Shown here: positions 6,772-12,763 of the stretch, in pieces
Numbering within the stretch: the first letter of the stretch is position 1
How the letters are laid out: every line of letters starts with the position of its first letter
Source: Armatimonadota bacterium
GTDB taxonomy: Bacteria > Armatimonadota > Armatimonadia > Armatimonadales > Armatimonadaceae
DNA length: 12,763 bases
Direction of reading: 5' to 3'
NCBI GenBank assembly: GCA_014381035.1
Contig: JACMIS010000624.1
Coordinates: 1-12,763 of the forward strand
Notes under the pieces: model-generated
Databases searched by the model: none
What the model saw: only the letters and a program-made list of their open reading frames with translations
Told to the model about the DNA's origin: nothing
Position numbers and translations under genes: made by a program

Positions 6772-7392
6772 ATGATGTGGACCGGCAAATCACGCAACAC
6801 GAGGCGGACAGCGTTCGGCGCGTATCGATGGATCGCGGTGGGGATTATCAGTGCTTCCCTGCTGACAGGATGCGGGGGCGGGGACGACGATGAGAGCAAT
6901 ACGCTGGTGTCCCCTACCCCTGCATCTTCGCAGCCGCCCCCGCCATCCACCACGGAGCAGAAGATCACGTTGATCGCCACGAACACCGGCAACGCCAATG
7001 TCCAGACCGGAACGTTCCCGCTGACAGGCACGCCCAACGGCCGCTTCGTCAACGACGTCCAGGTGCGCGGCGATTATCAGTTTACTATCGCAGGCAGAGC
7101 ACTTTCGAGCACATTTACCCTGGGCAACAGCACCGATACGGAACTCCGGGTGGGCGACACCGTGGACCTGTCGGTATTCCGCGCCGCATACACCCAAACG
7201 GGTCCCGGCACCAGCTTCTTTTCCTGGAGGTCGCGGAGCGGCACCGCTCGAATCACCGCCATATACAATGGTTCGATTTATGTGTTCACCCTGGAAAACA
7301 TGATCATGGAACCGGAACCGAGTGCCACGGACAACGATGCCTCCGGCTCCTTCACGGTTGACGGGGATGGCTACGTAGTCGTCGGTAGCTGA
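6772..7392 (+). CDS. Small lipoprotein of unknown function
   Basis: A 206-residue protein with a clear lipoprotein signal: basic N-terminus, hydrophobic stretch WIAVGIISASLLTGC and lipidation site C34. An acidic tether (GGGDDDE) follows, then a Ser/Pro-rich linker (about residues 45-60). The remaining ~145 residues are Thr/Gly/Asn/Ser-rich and look mainly beta-stranded; I recognise no family. AGGAG (6759-6763) lies 8 nt before the ATG and supports this start. It sits between the decayed ABC copy and the intact ABC gene, so it may once have been flanked by, or inserted between, two ABC copies. A partnership with the exporter is possible but unproven. Confidence 0.75.
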   Translation: MMWTGKSRNTRRTAFGAYRWIAVGIISASLLTGCGGGDDDESNTLVSPTPASSQPPPPSTTEQKITLIATNTGNANVQTGTFPLTGTPNGRFVNDVQVRGDYQFTIAGRALSSTFTLGNSTDTELRVGDTVDLSVFRAAYTQTGPGTSFFSWRSRSGTARITAIYNGSIYVFTLENMIMEPEPSATDNDASGSFTVDGDGYVVVGS

Positions 7393-7428
7393 GGGCACTG
7401 AGGCAACTGCCCCGCTCCCTGGAACGTG

Positions 7429-7522
7429 CGCCTGAACGCCTTCGGCGAAACTCCCTTACAGGACGTAGATGACGTGTGGGTCTCCCGTCTCATAGGGACG
7501 ACTCGCCGAAGGCGTTCAGGCG
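7429..7522. repeat. 94-bp palindromic element with perfect 20-bp arms
   Basis: The left arm 7429-7448 (starting CGCCTGAACGCC) and right arm 7503-7522 are perfect reverse complements over 20 bp around a 54-nt spacer. Each arm also contains a mini-hairpin, CGCC-TTC-GGCG in the left arm. No T-run follows, which argues against a simple terminator. The size and structure fit a MITE-like or REP-like element, though no clear target duplication is visible. It lies 36 nt after the lipoprotein stop. Confidence 0.65.
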
Positions 7523-7540
7523 TACCATTTATGGTATAAA
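7523..7540 (+). promoter_or_regulatory. Extended -10 promoter overlapping a small palindrome
   Basis: TGGTATAAA (7532-7540) matches TGnTATAAT at all but the last base. It overlaps the palindrome TACCAT-TT-ATGGTA (7523-7536). The predicted start is near 7547, giving a leader of about 130 nt for the ABC gene. The decayed copy upstream lacks this part. A second, weaker -10-like TATAGT (7634-7639) is conserved in both copies. Confidence 0.4.
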
Positions 7541-7677
7541 ATATATGGCGACGTAACTAACGGAGCATAATCGATGGTACGTGACCAATGGGACGGCGAC
7601 GAGTTTCTTTAGCATGCCGTTTCTCATACGCGATATAGTAAGCAAACACTATTTCGCTGCTGAGAGAAGGGAATCGC

Positions 7678-9492
7678 ATGTCCTTTGCCGCCCGTACCGA
7701 AACCAAGCCGGAACCCGCCGCGAGTGAATCACCGGGGAGTATTCTCGGGCTACTGAAGGATCGCACCTTTCTCGGATTCCTCGCTATTGTTCGGCAGTAT
7801 AAAGGGCTGTACGCGATCAGTCTTTTCGCGCAGTTTGTCGGGATCGGACTGGGTTTGCTCTTCGCCGACACGTCGCGCCGCCTGTTCGATGCCGCGCCCA
7901 AAGTGCCGCCCGCGCTGCTCACGCAACTCCTCTGGATTTTTGCCGGTATCGTCGTCGCCCGTCTGGGCGTCACTTTCGTCATTAGTTGGATTCAGTCGCT
8001 CTTGAACGAATCGGTCGTGTATCAGATGCGCCGCAATGTGGTAAAGCATCTGGTGGATCAGCCGCTTTCATTCCACGAGAACAATCACTCGTCCAGTGCG
8101 TTCACCGTGATTTATAACGAATTAGAGCGGGCGAAAGATTTCGTCGTATCCGACATACAATCGCTGATCGGAATGCCGATCTCGTTTATTACGGCGGGTC
8201 TGTACCTGCTCACGGTTCATCCACTTCTCGGGGTTATCGCACTGGTCGTGGGACCGTTACAACTCCTCAGCAACCTCGTGCAGAAGAAGCGATTTCAAGA
8301 AACGGTGGAGTTGCAACGAACAGTCAGTCGGCAGGTGTTCCACCAGATCGGCGAATCGCTCCACGGGGTGCGCGAGGTCAAATCCAACCAGCTGGAAACC
8401 ATCGTGGACGAGCGAATGGGCGACATTCAGAAGCGCGGCGTCGCGTATAACGTTCAATTGACCCAGGTACGTAGCCTGCGTGGTCTGGCGAAAAGTCTGC
8501 CGAGCGAACTCGGATATGTCGTCGGCGTCGGGTTCGGTGCCGTCCTGATGGCGAACGGTCAGATCGGTCCCGGCGGGCTGGTCGCGTTTATTTCGCTACT
8601 CGACAAGGTGTCGGTCCCGTTTACTTCCATGGTCGGTATCATCAACAACCTGCAACAGATCCTCGCCGGGTCGCGCCATCTGTTCGAGGTGATGGCGACG
8701 CCGGGCGAGGATCGCACTACCGGCGCGGAACTGACCCTTTCGCCCGAACAGGGACCGGAGCTGGTATTCGAGAACGTTTCGTTCGGGTACGCGCCGGAAA
8801 AGAAAACGCTGGACGATATTTCGTTTACGTTGCCCGCCGGGGCGTCGCTTGCGCTGGTCGGCCCGAGCGGGGCGGGGAAATCCACGCTGATCAAACTGCT
8901 CTACCGTTTCTACGAACCGGATTCCGGGACGATCCGGCTCGTCGGTCGCCCGCTCGGCGAGTACAACGTGGACTCCGTGCGGCGCAACATGGCTCTGGTC
9001 TCGCAGGACATCTTCCTGTTCGATGGCACCGTGCGCGAAAACATCGTCCTCGGGCGACCGGACGCGACCGACGAAGAAGTAGAACGTGCGGCACGTCTGG
9101 CGCAGGCGGATACCTTCATTCGCGAACTGGAAAAGGGCTACGATGCCGAGATCGGGGAGCGGGGTATCAAACTCTCGCACGGGCAAAAGCAACGGTTGTC
9201 TATCGCCCGCGCTATCCTGCGCAACGCTTCCTTGCTCGTTTTGGATGAGCCGACTTCCGCCTTGGATGTCGAGACCGAGGCGTCGTTCCAGCGCGATTTG
9301 GGCGAATGGGCGGCGCATTGCACGAAGATCATTATCGCGCACCGCCTGACCACGATCCGCGACGCCGACTACGTGCTGTTTTTAGAGAACGGACGCGTGG
9401 TCGAGTTCGGCACGCCCGGCGAACTGCTCCGCTCGCCCGACAGCCGATTCGCAGGCTATTGGGAGCGGCAGGGCGTGCTGGCGTTCAAATAA
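7678..9492 (+). CDS. ABC exporter, fused membrane and ATPase domains (MsbA/ABCB-like)
   Basis: A 604-residue half-transporter expected to work as a homodimer in the inner membrane. Residues ~30-320 form the membrane domain with about six helices; ~365-600 form the ATPase. The ATPase motifs are complete: an A-loop Tyr in FGYAPE, Walker A GPSGAGKST (395-403), Q-loop SQD (442-444), signature LSHGQ (499-503, a His variant of LSGGQ), Walker B LLVLDEP with D523/E524, D-loop SALD and H-loop H555. It exports lipids, peptides or drugs in related families; the substrate is not evident. AAGGGA 6 nt before the ATG supports the start. No partner half-transporter is adjacent. The gene stands alone with its own leader and is followed by a GC hairpin. 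Confidence 0.92.
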   Translation: MSFAARTETKPEPAASESPGSILGLLKDRTFLGFLAIVRQYKGLYAISLFAQFVGIGLGLLFADTSRRLFDAAPKVPPALLTQLLWIFAGIVVARLGVTFVISWIQSLLNESVVYQMRRNVVKHLVDQPLSFHENNHSSSAFTVIYNELERAKDFVVSDIQSLIGMPISFITAGLYLLTVHPLLGVIALVVGPLQLLSNLVQKKRFQETVELQRTVSRQVFHQIGESLHGVREVKSNQLETIVDERMGDIQKRGVAYNVQLTQVRSLRGLAKSLPSELGYVVGVGFGAVLMANGQIGPGGLVAFISLLDKVSVPFTSMVGIINNLQQILAGSRHLFEVMATPGEDRTTGAELTLSPEQGPELVFENVSFGYAPEKKTLDDISFTLPAGASLALVGPSGAGKSTLIKLLYRFYEPDSGTIRLVGRPLGEYNVDSVRRNMALVSQDIFLFDGTVRENIVLGRPDATDEEVERAARLAQADTFIRELEKGYDAEIGERGIKLSHGQKQRLSIARAILRNASLLVLDEPTSALDVETEASFQRDLGEWAAHCTKIIIAHRLTTIRDADYVLFLENGRVVEFGTPGELLRSPDSRFAGYWERQGVLAFK

Positions 9493-9499
9493 ATAGATC

Positions 9500-9518
9500 T
9501 CGGGGGGGAAACCCCCGA
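9500..9518. terminator. Short GC hairpin after the ABC gene
   Basis: TCGGGGG (9500-9506) pairs with CCCCCGA (9512-9518) around a GGAAA loop, 8 nt after the ABC stop codon. It is placed where a terminator would be, but no T-run follows, so its termination strength is uncertain. Confidence 0.45.
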
Positions 9519-9604
9519 ACACACATTACGGTGTATACTATGTCCGCTAAGTCGCGCCAGCGAGCGCGGAAGTTTCTCAGATAGCAATACGGAGTCGTTT
9601 TCTC

Positions 9605-9618
9605 AGGAGAATATTATA
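9605..9618 (+). promoter_or_regulatory. Ribosome binding site facing a non-ATG start
   Basis: AGGAG (9605-9609) is followed six bases later by ATA (9616-9618), preceded by ATT (9613-9615). No ATG, GTG or TTG is suitably placed; the nearest is TTG at 9652, inside the signal peptide. The original start was probably ATG at 9616. Confidence 0.5.
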
Positions 9619-10416
9619 CGACCTGTTCTTCGTTTCTCGGTCAGTGTTTCGTTGTGTGCGCTTGCCGGTGCCGTTCAAACGCAGAACCCGATCAAGGACG
9701 GGCACCTTTATTACTACACGGGCGCGGCGACGATCACGACCAGTTTGCTGGACGTAGAAGGCAGTCAGCTTGTCGGGAACGATGTGATCATCGGGCGCAG
9801 CCCATCCGGGATTTTCGGCGCACCGGACGACATCAACCTCGGCACTTCCTTGCTCGATTCCTATACCGTCACCATTGCCGCAGGAGCGGAAACACCCGGC
9901 AATAACGACTTTGAAGACGGTTCTCGAGGCGGAGTTTCGGTCTTCAACTTTAACCGCCTGCTGGTGGGCACAGTAGCCTCGCCAATAACTTTTATGCGTT
10001 CAATGTCGACGCCTTCGACGACAGCCGGGTAGACATCAACGGCGGCAGGATAAACCTGATCTACGGTTTCGGAAACAGCGCGATCAATATCAGTGGCGGT
10101 AATGCTAATTCGATAAACAGCTTCGGGAATAGCCAGAATACGATCCGCGCAAGAGAATAGCCATTTATTGATCACCGGCAACGTGATCAACTCCGTTTCC
10201 GCGTACGGGAATGTGACGGCGGACATTCGCGGCGGCACGATCACGGGCAATATCGTCGGAGTGGAAAGCGGAAAAATCCCGGTCAACGGCGGTACGATCC
10301 CCAGGCTTTATCCCCCGACCGTAGTGCCGGAGGCGGGGACGTTGGCGTTGTGCATGATCGGGTTCCTCGTGAGCGGCGGATGGTTCGCCCGCAAGCGGTT
10401 ATGTTGGGTCCGGTGA
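9616..10416 (+). pseudogene. PEP-CTERM protein gene with lost start and two frameshifts
   Basis: Read from the ATA at 9616, the frame gives a signal peptide (RPVLRFSVSVSLCALAGA) and then a secreted domain. Near 9961 the coding frame moves by one base: the first frame ends at TAG 10030, while the -1 frame continues as LANNFYAFNVDAFDD and DINGGRINLIYGFGNSAINISGGN. Near 10149 the coding signal returns to the first frame (QENSHLLITGNVINSVSAYGN) and runs to TGA 10414-10416. A one-base deletion plus a one-base insertion would explain both shifts. The body repeats a roughly 20-residue unit, x-I-N/S-G-G-x-I-x-x-I-x-x-x-G-N, suggesting a beta-helix. The tail VVPEAGTLAL, a hydrophobic segment and ARKR is a PEP-CTERM sorting signal, normally processed by an exosortase (none in this window). 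Sequencing error or programmed shifting are alternatives to true decay. Confidence 0.75.
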
Positions 10417-10490
10417 GAAGCGGTTCCTAATCGATCACGAAATTCCCGACGATCATTCCTTGTCGTTGGCGCGGTTGTAGACGATACAGT

Positions 10491-10540
10491 TCCCGGAGGC
10501 GGGCGTTACACAGGGCGTGTCGCCTGCCGCGCCGGGAGAG
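10491..10540 (+). promoter_or_regulatory. Long hairpin enclosing the dioxygenase ribosome binding site
   Basis: TCCCGG (10491-10496) pairs with CCGGGA (10532-10537). Inside it GGCGGGCG (10498-10505) pairs with CGCCTGCC (10521-10528, one G-T), then ACAC (10508-10511) with GTGT (10517-10520), around an AGGGC loop. The Shine-Dalgarno sequence GGGAG (10534-10538), 6 nt before the ATG at 10545, is partly held in the outer stem. The structure could therefore limit translation of the first gene of the downstream operon. Confidence 0.55.
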
Positions 10541-10544
10541 CAAC

Positions 10545-11114
10545 ATGCAAAAAGAATCGATTGATGACGAACGGGTTTTCGTGATCCGGGATTTTCTGAC
10601 GCCCGACGAATGCGTGGGCTACGTCGCGACCACGGAGGCGGCTGGCTACACGGACGCGCCCCTGACCACGTCGCGCGGTTTCGTCCTGCGAAAAGATATT
10701 CGGGACAACACCCGCGTGATGGTAGACGACGTTGCCCTCGCCGCTACACTATTCGGGCGTGCCCACCTCTTCCTACCGACCCGCGTCGGGGAGTGGAGTC
10801 TGCTCGGGCTAAACGAGCGGTTCCGGTACTATCGCTACGAAAACGGGCAGACGTTCCGCCCCCATTTCGACGGCAGTTTCGACCGGAGCCGGACCGAGAC
10901 GAGTTTTCTGACCTTTATGGTGTATCTGAACGACGGCTTCATCGGCGGAGACACCGCGTTCTACCGCAACGACGGAACGCTACGCGTGCGCGTGGTTCCC
11001 AAGCGCGGCATGGCACTGATTTTCGAACACCAGCAACTACACGAAGGCGCACCCGTCGAAAGCGGGCGCAAATACGTCCTGCGCACCGACGTCATGTACC
11101 AATTGAACGGATAA
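10545..11114 (+). CDS. 2-oxoglutarate/Fe(II)-dependent dioxygenase (prolyl 4-hydroxylase-like)
   Basis: A 189-residue cytoplasmic enzyme with the full double-stranded beta-helix signature. Iron ligands H107 and D109 lie in RPHFDGS, the distal H166 in QLHEG, and the 2-oxoglutarate-binding basic residue is R180 in KYVLRTDVMY. RYYRYENGQTFRPHFD and FLTFMVYLND-GGDT are typical of P4Hc-family enzymes, which hydroxylate proline or other side chains using O2 and 2-oxoglutarate. The substrate is unknown; a protein target is more likely than a small molecule from the close P4H resemblance. Its length is normal for a single-domain enzyme. GGGAG 6 nt upstream supports the start but is folded into a hairpin. 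The next gene begins 8 nt after its stop, so they form an operon. Confidence 0.88.
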   Translation: MQKESIDDERVFVIRDFLTPDECVGYVATTEAAGYTDAPLTTSRGFVLRKDIRDNTRVMVDDVALAATLFGRAHLFLPTRVGEWSLLGLNERFRYYRYENGQTFRPHFDGSFDRSRTETSFLTFMVYLNDGFIGGDTAFYRNDGTLRVRVVPKRGMALIFEHQQLHEGAPVESGRKYVLRTDVMYQLNG

Positions 11115-11122
11115 TTAACATC

Positions 11123-12052
11123 ATGTCCCTACTCGACAAACGAACCCACGCCAGCATCACGCAGTCGCTCGCCGCGAAAAACCTCGCGCAACCACCGAAA
11201 TGGCTCCCGAACGCCGTCGCGTATGAAACGCTGATGGGCAGCGTCGCCTACGGCGTGTCGTCCGACACGTCCGACTGCGACATTTATGGTTTCTGCCTGC
11301 CGCCCAAGGAGTTGGTGTTTCCGCACCTTGCGGGCGATATTCCCGGTTTCGGGGCGCAGAAGCCGCGCTTCGACGTGTACCAGCAACACCACATCAACGA
11401 CCCGTCCGCGCTCGGCGGGCAGGGGCGCGAGTTCGACGTGACTATTTTTTCTATCGTCCGGTTTTTTCATCTGGCAATGGAGAACAACCCGAACATCATT
11501 GATTCGCTGTTCACACCGGCAGGTTGCGTGATCCATTCCACCCAGATCGGCGAACGCGTGCGCGAAAACCGGCGCGTGTTTCTGCACAAGGGGGCGTGGC
11601 ACAAGTTCAAAGGCTACGCTTACTCGCAACTACACAAGATGGAAATCAAGTCGCCACAGGAAGGAAGCCGCCGCGCCGAACTGGTGGAACAGCACGGCTA
11701 TGACAGTAAATTCGCCTACCATACCGTCCGGCTTCTGGATGAGGTCGAACAGATTCTAATGGGCGGCGACATTGATCTGCAACGCGATAAGGAACGACTT
11801 AAAGCGATTCGGCGGGGTGAATGGACGGCGGAGCAGGTCAAGGAGTTTTTTACGCAAAAAGAGCGGGACCTGGAAGCGGCATATCAAAACAGCACCCTGC
11901 CGCACGGACCGGATGAGGAGCGTATCAAGTCACTCCTGCTTGAGTGTCTCGAAGCACACTACGGTTCGCTCGAAAAGGCGGTCGTAGTGCCGGGACGTGA
12001 GCGCGAACTGCTGGCACAGATCAAAACTCTCTGCGAGAAGGCGGGAGTGTAA
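11123..12052 (+). CDS. Nucleotidyltransferase, DNA polymerase beta superfamily (RlaP-like)
   Basis: A 309-residue protein starting at ATG 11123. The catalytic core is MGSVAYGVSSDTSDCDIYGF: G39-S40 and the two metal-binding Asp, D51 and D53, of the GSxxYG...SDxD motif. A third acidic ligand is likely D105 in EFDVTIFSI. The following MENNPNIIDSLFTP block and a helical C-terminal half match RlaP-type (PF10127) predicted nucleotidyltransferases, some of which are associated with RNA repair genes. It should transfer a nucleotide to RNA, protein or a small molecule; no RtcB ligase or other repair gene is adjacent here. Its Shine-Dalgarno site is poor, so translation probably depends on the dioxygenase gene 8 nt upstream. 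The next gene starts 3 nt after its stop. Confidence 0.8.
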   Translation: MSLLDKRTHASITQSLAAKNLAQPPKWLPNAVAYETLMGSVAYGVSSDTSDCDIYGFCLPPKELVFPHLAGDIPGFGAQKPRFDVYQQHHINDPSALGGQGREFDVTIFSIVRFFHLAMENNPNIIDSLFTPAGCVIHSTQIGERVRENRRVFLHKGAWHKFKGYAYSQLHKMEIKSPQEGSRRAELVEQHGYDSKFAYHTVRLLDEVEQILMGGDIDLQRDKERLKAIRRGEWTAEQVKEFFTQKERDLEAAYQNSTLPHGPDEERIKSLLLECLEAHYGSLEKAVVVPGRERELLAQIKTLCEKAGV

Positions 12053-12055
12053 GCC

Positions 12056-12496
12056 ATGGAAGCCCCCCCGAATAACTGGGCGTTACGGTCTACAAAACGT
12101 ATCCCGCCCGAAGAGACGACCGACCTGTATCCCGGATTATGCGTGGACGATGAAAGGGTCGGAGGTGCCATCACAATATCGCAGTCGCGCCTGCCTGTCT
12201 GGGCAATTATGGGAACACTTATCGAGGATGGTTGGGAGGCAGTGGTTGAGGGCTGGGACCATGTTGAGACAGACTATGGCTGGACGAAAGAAGATATGTC
12301 TAACTTTCTATATTTCCTGACTGAACCCCGCGGCGAGTTCGGGCGTCTGTTACTCCTCCTCGCGGAAATGGAGCGTCGGGCATGTAGCAACGGCGGCGAT
12401 CCGCCCTGGTACCAACGTCCTGAATCGCGCGTCCGCGTTCGGGAGCAGTTACAGCGGTGTATCGGCGTCCTTGACCGGATAGAGGCGGCGCAGTGA
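12056..12496 (+). CDS. Hypothetical protein, 146 residues
   Basis: I do not recognise this family. The protein is soluble, without signal or membrane segment. A beta-rich first half contains YPGLCVDDERVGGAITISQSR and then PVWAIM. An acidic Trp-rich centre follows (EDGWEAVVEGWDH, YGWTKEDM), then two probable helices (FGRLLLLLAEMERR and VREQLQRCIGVLDRI). GGGAG 8 nt before ATG 12056 supports the start. It is the third gene of the dioxygenase operon, with 3 nt after the nucleotidyltransferase and 10 nt before the immunity-like gene. Its size and neighbour would allow a second small immunity-type protein, but nothing in the sequence proves that. Confidence 0.7.
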   Translation: MEAPPNNWALRSTKRIPPEETTDLYPGLCVDDERVGGAITISQSRLPVWAIMGTLIEDGWEAVVEGWDHVETDYGWTKEDMSNFLYFLTEPRGEFGRLLLLLAEMERRACSNGGDPPWYQRPESRVRVREQLQRCIGVLDRIEAAQ

Positions 12497-12506
12497 GTAA
12501 TCCGAA

Positions 12507-12763
12507 ATGGAAACAAACATAATCGAGAGCCTAAGCGACAAAACGTTATCCGAACTGTGCGGGTGGGAGAACTGTGCGCGGGAATCGGAATGGCAGACCT
12601 ATGTCCTGCAAAACTGTCTACGACTAATGGATGTGCCGACTGGCGAGTTCACGACAGAAGACATTCGTCTGATGATCGGGCAGGATATGGGGGTCGAGTA
12701 CCTGCTGCCGCTGGCGATCAAGCTATTACGACAAGATCCGTTCGCGGAAGGCATGTATTATGA
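12507..12763 (+). CDS. CdiI-like immunity protein (5' part, cut by window end)
   Basis: From ATG 12507 the frame stays open to the last base (85 codons plus two bases). It begins METNIIESLSDKTLSEL. The stretch GEFTTEDIRLMIGQDMGVEYLLPLAIKLL then QDPFAEGMYY closely follows the pattern of contact-dependent growth inhibition immunity proteins of the CdiI_3 kind (eDLRlmIGQ...L.yLiplAle.L..nPl.EGdYYpGDLL). Family members bind and block a cognate toxin domain. The next residues should be the P-G-D-L-L block, just outside the window. No Shine-Dalgarno site is clear. It lies 10 nt after the hypothetical gene, and no CdiA or toxin gene is seen upstream, so it may be an orphan immunity gene. Confidence 0.65.
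   Translation, partial: METNIIESLSDKTLSELCGWENCARESEWQTYVLQNCLRLMDVPTGEFTTEDIRLMIGQDMGVEYLLPLAIKLLRQDPFAEGMYY

Noticed and set aside
7429..7522. Palindrome as an insertion sequence
   Set aside because: At 94 bp there is no room for a transposase, and no clear target duplication flanks the arms; it is kept only as a possible non-autonomous element.
8596..9342. Minus-strand open frame (248 codons) opposite the ABC ATPase domain
   Set aside because: It lies entirely over Walker A to H-loop coding sequence and is a codon-bias shadow.
10610..11122. Long upstream extension of the nucleotidyltransferase frame through the dioxygenase gene
   Set aside because: The extension is Arg/Pro-rich shadow translation of the dioxygenase; the polymerase-beta fold starts cleanly from ATG 11123.
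12557..12763. 68-codon frame at the right edge
   Set aside because: The overlapping frame from ATG 12507 shows clear immunity-family motifs, while this one shows none.

Overview
The window is GC-rich bacterial DNA with compact, mostly plus-strand genes. It encodes Sec-exported proteins, two lipoproteins, a PEP-CTERM-type sorting tail, an SGNH hydrolase of the GDSIT / GMND / DRVHP kind and short palindromic repeats. This mix fits a diderm environmental bacterium. My best guess is Armatimonadota, or possibly Planctomycetota, Acidobacteriota or Verrucomicrobiota. No rRNA, tRNA or phylogenetic marker is present, so this remains an inference.

Positions 2-2440: the 3' end of a metallophosphatase gene (5'-nucleotidase type), followed after 3 nt by a large multi-pass membrane glycosyltransferase of the GT-C / family 39 kind. 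That membrane gene carries two different palindromic repeat elements embedded in frame. Positions 2526-3815: a lipoprotein whose body is an alternating ENG/FGAI repeat of the DUF4097 (putative adhesin) type. Positions 3816-4194: an AT-rich leader with an extended -10 promoter and a terminator-like hairpin, followed by a secreted SGNH hydrolase (4195-5526). That gene ends at a strong hairpin facing a minus-strand DUF2272 gene (5580-6155).

Positions 6156-7677 show genome rearrangement. They hold a decayed copy of the leader and first ~65 codons of the downstream ABC transporter gene, a small lipoprotein gene (6772-7392) and a 94-bp palindromic element with perfect 20-bp arms. The intact copy of the ABC exporter follows (7678-9492). 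Next comes a PEP-CTERM protein gene (about 9616-10416) that lacks a normal start codon and carries two mutually compensating frameshifts.

Positions 10491-12763 look like one tightly packed transcription unit: a 2-oxoglutarate/Fe(II) dioxygenase, a RlaP-like nucleotidyltransferase, an unrecognised 146-residue protein, and a gene cut by the window edge that resembles CdiI-type immunity proteins. The unit starts with a long hairpin whose 3' strand contains the dioxygenase ribosome binding site.

I did not find an unmistakable new multi-gene system. The best leads are the in-frame palindromic elements in the membrane glycosyltransferase, the Shine-Dalgarno-sequestering hairpin before the dioxygenase operon, the attenuator or small-RNA unit before the SGNH gene, the truncated ABC gene copy and the doubly frameshifted PEP-CTERM gene.
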